NCBI GenBank assembly: GCA_040217815.1
Contig: JBEHWI010000009.1
Location: 35,419-99,418 of the forward strand
DNA: 64,000 bases
Reading direction: 5' to 3'
DNA from: UBA5314 sp040217815
Lineage (GTDB): Bacteria; Bacillota; Syntrophomonadia; Syntrophomonadales; Syntrophomonadaceae
Both the position numbers and the translations under genes were made by a program. The notes below the pieces were generated by a model. The model searched no databases. It saw only the letters and a program-made list of their open reading frames with translations, and had not been told where the DNA came from. Positions 63,294 through 64,000 of this stretch are shown here, in pieces; position 1 is the first letter of the stretch; the number at the start of each line of letters is the position of its first letter.

Positions 63294-63488
63294 ATGAAAA
63301 ATAGATTCAGTCCGGATTCAATGAATGAGAATGAAAAAGCCCTCAATTTTATTGGTGAAGCTTTAAACAAATTGGGTTCAGTCCTGGTGACGATGGGTCT
63401 TTTAATGTTTGGACTGATCTTTATTATTGCGCCCGGATTGGCCGCAAATCTCGGTATGTTTTGCGCGGCCTGTCTGGCTGACGAATAA
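63294..63488 (+). CDS. Small membrane protein, unknown
   Basis: 64 residues. A polar N terminus (to about residue 22) is followed by one long or two short membrane segments (LGSVLVTMGLLMFGLIFII and a Leu/Ala stretch) and a C-terminal CAACLADE. ATG 63294 has GAAGAGAGGAATG upstream. The two cysteines near the end could bind metal or haem but this is speculation. Next gene starts 43 bases later, probably cotranscribed. Confidence 0.65.
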   Translation: MKNRFSPDSMNENEKALNFIGEALNKLGSVLVTMGLLMFGLIFIIAPGLAANLGMFCAACLADE

Positions 63489-63531
63489 ATCCTGGCCGGA
63501 TTATAAAAGAATGTGAAAGGAAGTGGCGAAA

Positions 63532-64000
63532 TTGAAGACCGGAAACAATCTGAAGCTAATCCTGGACATTGTCCTGACCGTTTTATTTTTGATCCTAATT
63601 GATCCTAAAAACACCGGTTACTCTTTCCATGAAATAGCCGGGTTAAGCATGGCCGTCCTGTTCAGCGTCCACCTGCTCCTGAACTGGAAGTGGGTGAGGA
63701 GCACAACTAATAACTTATTTAGATCCAGGCTTAAAGGCCGTTCCAAACTGTATTACATTTTGGACCTGATATCCTTGCTAAGTGTGGCGACCATTATCTT
63801 TACCGGTATAGAGATTTCCCGGGTGGTCTTTGCCTCTGGCTCGGGCGCGGCCAACCATGCTTATGTTGTCGTTCATAAATGGGTGTCCTATTTCTGCCTG
63901 GGCTTGTTTGGGGTCCATGCCACCCTGCACTGGCGGTTTATTGTAAACACTTTGCGCAGACTATTCTCCTTGAAGACCAGTCTGCTCAAACCCGTAATGA
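63532..64000 (+). CDS. DUF4405-like cytochrome b561-type membrane protein (3' end beyond window)
   Basis: An open frame of at least 156 codons reaching the window end. Membrane helices with spaced histidines (YSFHEIAGLSMAVLFSVHLL; VVVHKWVSYF; FGVHATLHW) resemble the DUF4405/cytochrome b561-like family, in which His pairs hold haem b. TTG 63532 lies nine bases after AAAGGAAG; GTG 63523 abuts it. Found next to a small membrane protein. Electron-transfer role is inferred from the His pattern. Confidence 0.75.
   Translation, partial: MKTGNNLKLILDIVLTVLFLILIDPKNTGYSFHEIAGLSMAVLFSVHLLLNWKWVRSTTNNLFRSRLKGRSKLYYILDLISLLSVATIIFTGIEISRVVFASGSGAANHAYVVVHKWVSYFCLGLFGVHATLHWRFIVNTLRRLFSLKTSLLKPVM

Noticed and set aside
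1..64000. CRISPR arrays, tRNA or rRNA genes, intact IS transposases
   Set aside because: No regularly spaced repeats, cloverleaf-like tRNA ends or transposase motifs were seen by eye; a tRNAscan or ISfinder run would settle it.

Overview
The window reads as chromosomal DNA from an anaerobic, endospore-forming Firmicute of the class Clostridia. The evidence is a butyryl-CoA:acetate/4-hydroxybutyrate-type CoA-transferase, a large cytosolic [FeFe] hydrogenase, a Tlp small acid-soluble spore protein, a SpoIIM-family protein, strong AGGAGG-type ribosome binding sites and very frequent TTG starts. A butyrate-using or syntrophic relative of Syntrophomonas would fit, but that is inference. I see no rRNA, tRNA, CRISPR array or intact transposase.

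Layout. 1-5.9 kb: the end of an unknown gene, CoA-transferase (cat), murB, a B12-binding radical SAM enzyme and the phosphatidylethanolamine pair psd-pssA. 5.9-9.3 kb (minus strand): a copper operon csoR-copA-copZ whose promoter carries a G-tract operator candidate in its spacer. 9.5-16.5 kb: a DUF362 ferredoxin-like protein and a membrane-anchored trypsin-like protease, then a compact operon of a DUF350 membrane protein, a 58-residue protein, an unknown protein, a YgiB-like exported protein, an 820-residue tandem glutathionylspermidine-synthase-like ATP-grasp protein and a membrane-anchored unknown, closed by a terminator. This operon is my best candidate for an undescribed system. 16.6-20.1 kb: an AarF/UbiB kinase-like protein, SpoIIM and a class I aminotransferase, followed by a 27-bp direct repeat flanking a palindromic element.

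20.3-31.4 kb: a secreted stalk-domain protein, the [FeFe] hydrogenase, a thioesterase, DUF502, Pcm, a zinc-dependent phospholipase C-like protein, DUF2225, a CBS membrane protein, a Nudix hydrolase, an EF-G paralogue with a consensus promoter, and a GIY-YIG protein. 31.5-43 kb is an envelope-polysaccharide region with signs of decay and rearrangement: a broken Wzz-like gene, a CpsD-like kinase with an altered Walker A, a truncated glycosyltransferase, two tandem HD-GYP proteins, a sugar aminotransferase facing a UDP-ManNAc-type dehydrogenase, then a glycosyltransferase and an epimerase bracketed by two inverted MITE-like elements, and a polysaccharide deacetylase.

43-64 kb: tlp, pyruvate carboxylase, a LysM-NlpC/P60 hydrolase, typA, a three-gene ABC importer of unknown substrate, DUF975, a leucine-rich-repeat protein interrupted by an in-frame TAG, a two-gene hybrid histidine kinase plus GGDEF response regulator operon, a His-rich DNRLRE protein, RtcB, and the start of a DUF4405-like membrane protein cut by the window end.

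The genes suggest coupled butyrate and hydrogen metabolism, copper export, and c-di-GMP turnover (one GGDEF, two HD-GYP) close to polysaccharide genes. Several families of small palindromic repeats sit between the genes.
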